Source: Chlorobiota bacterium (GTDB lineage: Bacteria > Bacteroidota > Bacteroidia > Bacteroidales > JAADGE01). Taken from it: 8,651 bases of DNA. The notes under the pieces were generated by a model. It had not been told where the DNA came from. It was given only the letters and a program-made list of their open reading frames with translations, and did not search any database. Below, one piece after another: positions 6,809 through 8,651 of the stretch. Both the position numbers and the translations under genes were made by a program. The stretch lies in the NCBI GenBank assembly GCA_013153575.1, contig JAADEE010000038.1, forward strand, positions 1 through 8,651. Direction: 5' to 3'. How positions within the stretch are numbered: the first letter of the stretch is position 1; every line of letters starts with the position of its first letter.

Positions 6809-6829
6809 TCTTAAAATAAGATTTAAGTA

Positions 6830-6865
6830 AAAAAAATCGGTGCTGTTTATAGCACCGATTTTTTT
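6830..6865. terminator. Two-way intrinsic terminator between ftcD and the FtsB-like gene
   Basis: The arms at 6830-6844 and 6851-6865 form a perfect 15-bp stem with core ATCGGTGCT/AGCACCGAT and the 6-nt loop GTTTAT. The outer A/T pairs supply a U run for either direction. It follows the ftcD stop by 21 bp and the minus-strand FtsB-like stop (6882) by 16 bp. Confidence 0.92.
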
Positions 6866-6881
6866 CATTTTTATTTCTTTT

Positions 6882-7193
6882 TTAATTATCCTTTGTCTTA
6901 TCAACAATTATAAAAACTTCCTCATTATCTTTACTCATAAAATATTCTTCACGAGCAAGTTTTTCTTTTGTTTTTGGGTTTGTTAATAAATCTTGATAAT
7001 ACTTTTCATTTTTCTTTATGTCAGATATATAAAACTCTTTTTTATCTTTTAAAGATTTTATTTCTTTATTTAACTTTCGTTTAAACATTATTCCTGTTTG
7101 GTCAATAAAAAAAATCCAAACAATAAAAAACAATGATGCTAAAAGATATTTATATTTCTTTACATAAAACCAAACTTGATTAATTTTCTCCAT
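6882..7193 (-). CDS. FtsB/DivIC-like septum formation initiator family protein
   Basis: The 103-residue product has the usual layout of this family: a short basic cytoplasmic start (1-16), one membrane helix (about 17-31), a coiled-coil-prone Lys/Glu-rich segment (about 36-68) and a C-terminal block with KLAREEYFM (78-86) followed by KDNEEVFII (88-96). FtsB/DivIC proteins form a complex with FtsL and FtsQ/DivIB that activates septal cell-wall synthesis, with most of the protein outside the cytoplasmic membrane. Length and the REEYFM-type block fit Bacteroidota members. The ATG at 7193 lies 13 bp after the TAA of the SPFH gene, so the pair is probably one transcript and the two proteins may act together at the envelope. 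Division function is inferred from family only. Confidence 0.88.
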   Translation of the reverse strand: MEKINQVWFYVKKYKYLLASLFFIVWIFFIDQTGIMFKRKLNKEIKSLKDKKEFYISDIKKNEKYYQDLLTNPKTKEKLAREEYFMSKDNEEVFIIVDKTKDN

Positions 7194-7206
7194 AGTTAAC
7201 TAAAAA

Positions 7207-8028
7207 TTATTGATTTCCTAAAATTAAAGGCATTCCGTCACTACCACTTCCTATAATTACAGTTTTACTGTTGTTAGATTTTGAAAGCTCAATTGTTGCT
7301 TCAATACCTCTCATTTTAAGCAAATTAGTAGTTAATGAACTATTTATAATTTGGTTTGCTTTTGCTTCACCTTCTGCAGCAATTATTTTTCTTTTTGCTT
7401 CTGATTCTTCTTTTTCTAATTTATATTGATATGCAAGAGCTTCTTGTTTTTGAATTTCTTTATTTTCAATTGATTTTTTATAATCAGCAGGAAGATTTAT
7501 TGAACGTATCAATAAAGTAGTCATTTTAATATTATTTTCAGGTTTATTTAAAACTGCTTCTGTTTCAGAAATTATTTTTGCTTCAACTTCTGAACGTTTT
7601 AATGAATAAATTTCTTCAGCAGTATATCTTCCCATAACTTGCCTAACAGTAGAACGAACTTCAGGAACTACTAATTTATCAATATACTTTTTACCAAATT
7701 TTTCATGAAGTTCTCCTATTTTATCATAAATTGGATAAAACCTTACAGAAACATCTACATTTATTGGTAAACCTTTTTTATCAAGAACATCCATTGTTTC
7801 ATCAACTTTTTGTTCTCTTACATCATAAATAATCATATCATTCCAAGGTGCAATTACATGAAAACCTGCATTATATATGTGTTCTTTATCAAGACCTCCG
7901 CTAAATTTCTTAAATAAAACTCCTTTTTGCCCGGGTTGAAGTGTAACAAAGATTGCTGCACTAAACATAACTAATACAACTATGGCAATACCTATTAATA
8001 CAAATAAAGGGTTAATTTTCTTTTCCAT
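7207..8028 (-). CDS. Prohibitin-like SPFH-domain membrane protein
   Basis: The 273-residue product starts with a membrane helix (about residues 9-29) and continues into an SPFH/prohibitin domain (about 30-190), with QPGQKGVLFKKF (31-42), AGFHVIAPWND (54-64), VDVSVRFYP (91-99) and RSTVRQVMGRYTAEEIYS (125-142). A charged helical segment rich in Glu, Lys and Ala follows (about 187-228), and the end GMPLILG (265-271) is shared with relatives. SPFH proteins assemble into large membrane-bound rings; prohibitins in mitochondria and HflK/C in E. coli surround the FtsH protease and affect membrane protein turnover. The substrate or partner here is not known. The ATG at 8028 puts the membrane helix at the expected place. 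It heads a two-gene unit with the FtsB-like gene; I found no exact promoter in the 154 bp before it. Confidence 0.93.
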   Translation of the reverse strand: MEKKINPLFVLIGIAIVVLVMFSAAIFVTLQPGQKGVLFKKFSGGLDKEHIYNAGFHVIAPWNDMIIYDVREQKVDETMDVLDKKGLPINVDVSVRFYPIYDKIGELHEKFGKKYIDKLVVPEVRSTVRQVMGRYTAEEIYSLKRSEVEAKIISETEAVLNKPENNIKMTTLLIRSINLPADYKKSIENKEIQKQEALAYQYKLEKEESEAKRKIIAAEGEAKANQIINSSLTTNLLKMRGIEATIELSKSNNSKTVIIGSGSDGMPLILGNQ

Positions 8029-8134
8029 TTTCTTTTTTTTAGTTTTTATATTTATTTGCGAATTTACGGTATTTTTTTCAATTAACTTATATAATTTTAA
8101 AATAACTGAAATTTAAAATACCTATATGTTGGTA

Positions 8135-8164
8135 TTGAAATAATGCATTTGTTTAATACTTTTG
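8135..8164 (+). promoter_or_regulatory. Predicted promoter of the PepSY-type gene
   Basis: TTG at 8135-8137 and TACTTTTG at 8157-8164 are 19 bp apart, with the same -7 octamer and spacing as the rplS promoter. Transcription would begin near 8170, leaving a leader of roughly 10-15 nt before the ATG at 8183. Confidence 0.7.
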
Positions 8165-8182
8165 TGCGAAATTAAAAAATGA

Positions 8183-8651
8183 ATGATTAAATTTTTAAAG
8201 AAATATCATAAATGGATTAGTGTAATTGTAACATTAGTATTAGTTTTATTTTCAATTTCAGGAATTATATTAAATCACAGAGAATTATTTTCAAGATTTG
8301 ATGTTAACAGAAATTTACTTCCTTCTGATTTTAAGTATATAAATTGGAATAATGCTGCTGTAAAAAATACTGAAAAAATTAATAATGACAGTATTTTAAT
8401 TTATGGAAATATTGGTGTTTGGCTTACCGACAGCACATTTAAAAAGTTTAAAGATTTTAATAAGGGTTTTCCTAAAGGTATTGATAATAAAAAAATATGT
8501 AAGATACATTTAGCACCTAATAAAAGCTTATTTGCAGGAACATTTTTAGGTTGATACAAATACGATTTCAAAAATAATAAATGGAATAAAGTTACTATTC
8601 CTACAAAAGAACAAAGAATTACAGATATTATTGAAGCAAAAGGTAAACTGC
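8183..8651 (+). pseudogene. PepSY-type membrane protein gene with in-frame TGA; runs off the right edge
   Basis: From ATG at 8183 the frame codes 123 residues to TGA at 8552-8554, then continues in the same frame without a stop for 32 codons to the window end. The N-terminus, KKYHKWISVIVTLVLVL... then GIILNH (residues 6-32), is the first helix typical of PepSY-associated membrane proteins, followed by an extracytoplasmic part. Around the stop, LFAGTFLG-stop-YKYD...KWNKV looks like a two-component-regulator-type beta-propeller repeat (inference), so sense coding clearly resumes after it. A single change from TTA or TGG would give TGA, with Leu or Trp expected there. The gene is thus probably broken by one nonsense change, unless this is a sequencing error or the TGA is read through. 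The promoter is intact and the rest uneroded, so any inactivation is recent. The mature function is unknown. Confidence 0.72.

Noticed and set aside
6695..6907. Minus-strand reading frame across the ftcD end and terminator
   Set aside because: Overlaps a strong two-way terminator and the FtsB-like gene in another frame; composition is low-complexity Phe/Lys/Asn.
8552..8554. TGA as a selenocysteine codon
   Set aside because: No stable hairpin is evident just after the stop, and the family position expected here is an ordinary hydrophobic residue; PepSY-type proteins are not known selenoproteins.
1..8651. CRISPR array, insertion sequence or phage module
   Set aside because: No regularly spaced repeats, transposase or integrase motifs, or phage genes were seen on either strand.

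Overview
The window reads as chromosomal DNA of an AT-rich member of the Bacteroidota. Supporting signs are: start codons without a purine-rich Shine-Dalgarno sequence, several exact TAnnTTTG -7 boxes (two with a TTG exactly 19 bp upstream), a prohibitin-like SPFH protein, a short FtsB/DivIC-type protein, and a divergent Nramp-type transporter of a kind I associate with this phylum. All seven complete protein genes stop with TAA. Assignment below phylum is not possible from what I can see.

Layout. Positions 1-1175 (minus) hold most of an Nramp-family transporter, cut by the left edge. A 212-bp gap carries back-to-back promoters for it and for rplS (1388-1735, plus). rplS converges through a two-way terminator on a minus-strand set: MATE exporter (3193-4545), ROK sugar kinase (2169-3113) and SUI1/eIF1-like factor (1814-2155), probably transcribed in that order. 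Next is a minus-strand tRNA pair, Gly-GCC (4782-4854) then Leu-UAA (4670-4755), with its own promoter and terminator. The 271 bp between tRNA-Gly and ftcD holds the two divergent promoters and an isolated imperfect hairpin. ftcD (5126-6808, plus) encodes the two-domain folate enzyme of histidine breakdown. It converges through another two-way terminator on an SPFH/prohibitin gene (7207-8028) and a FtsB/DivIC-like gene (6882-7193), 13 bp apart on the minus strand. Divergent from these, with a clear promoter, starts a PepSY-type membrane protein gene (8183 to the right edge) whose reading frame is interrupted by a TGA.

Function. Most genes are housekeeping or common accessory genes: ribosome and translation (rplS, SUI1, two tRNAs), sugar phosphorylation, folate one-carbon metabolism, membrane quality control and division, and transport. 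I see no mobile element, CRISPR array, phage or defence module. The points most worth a second look are the Nramp protein, which has lost the usual DPGN and MPH metal-site motifs; the in-frame TGA in the PepSY-type gene; the A-C mismatch in the tRNA-Gly acceptor stem; the TTG start of the MATE gene; and the hairpin upstream of ftcD.
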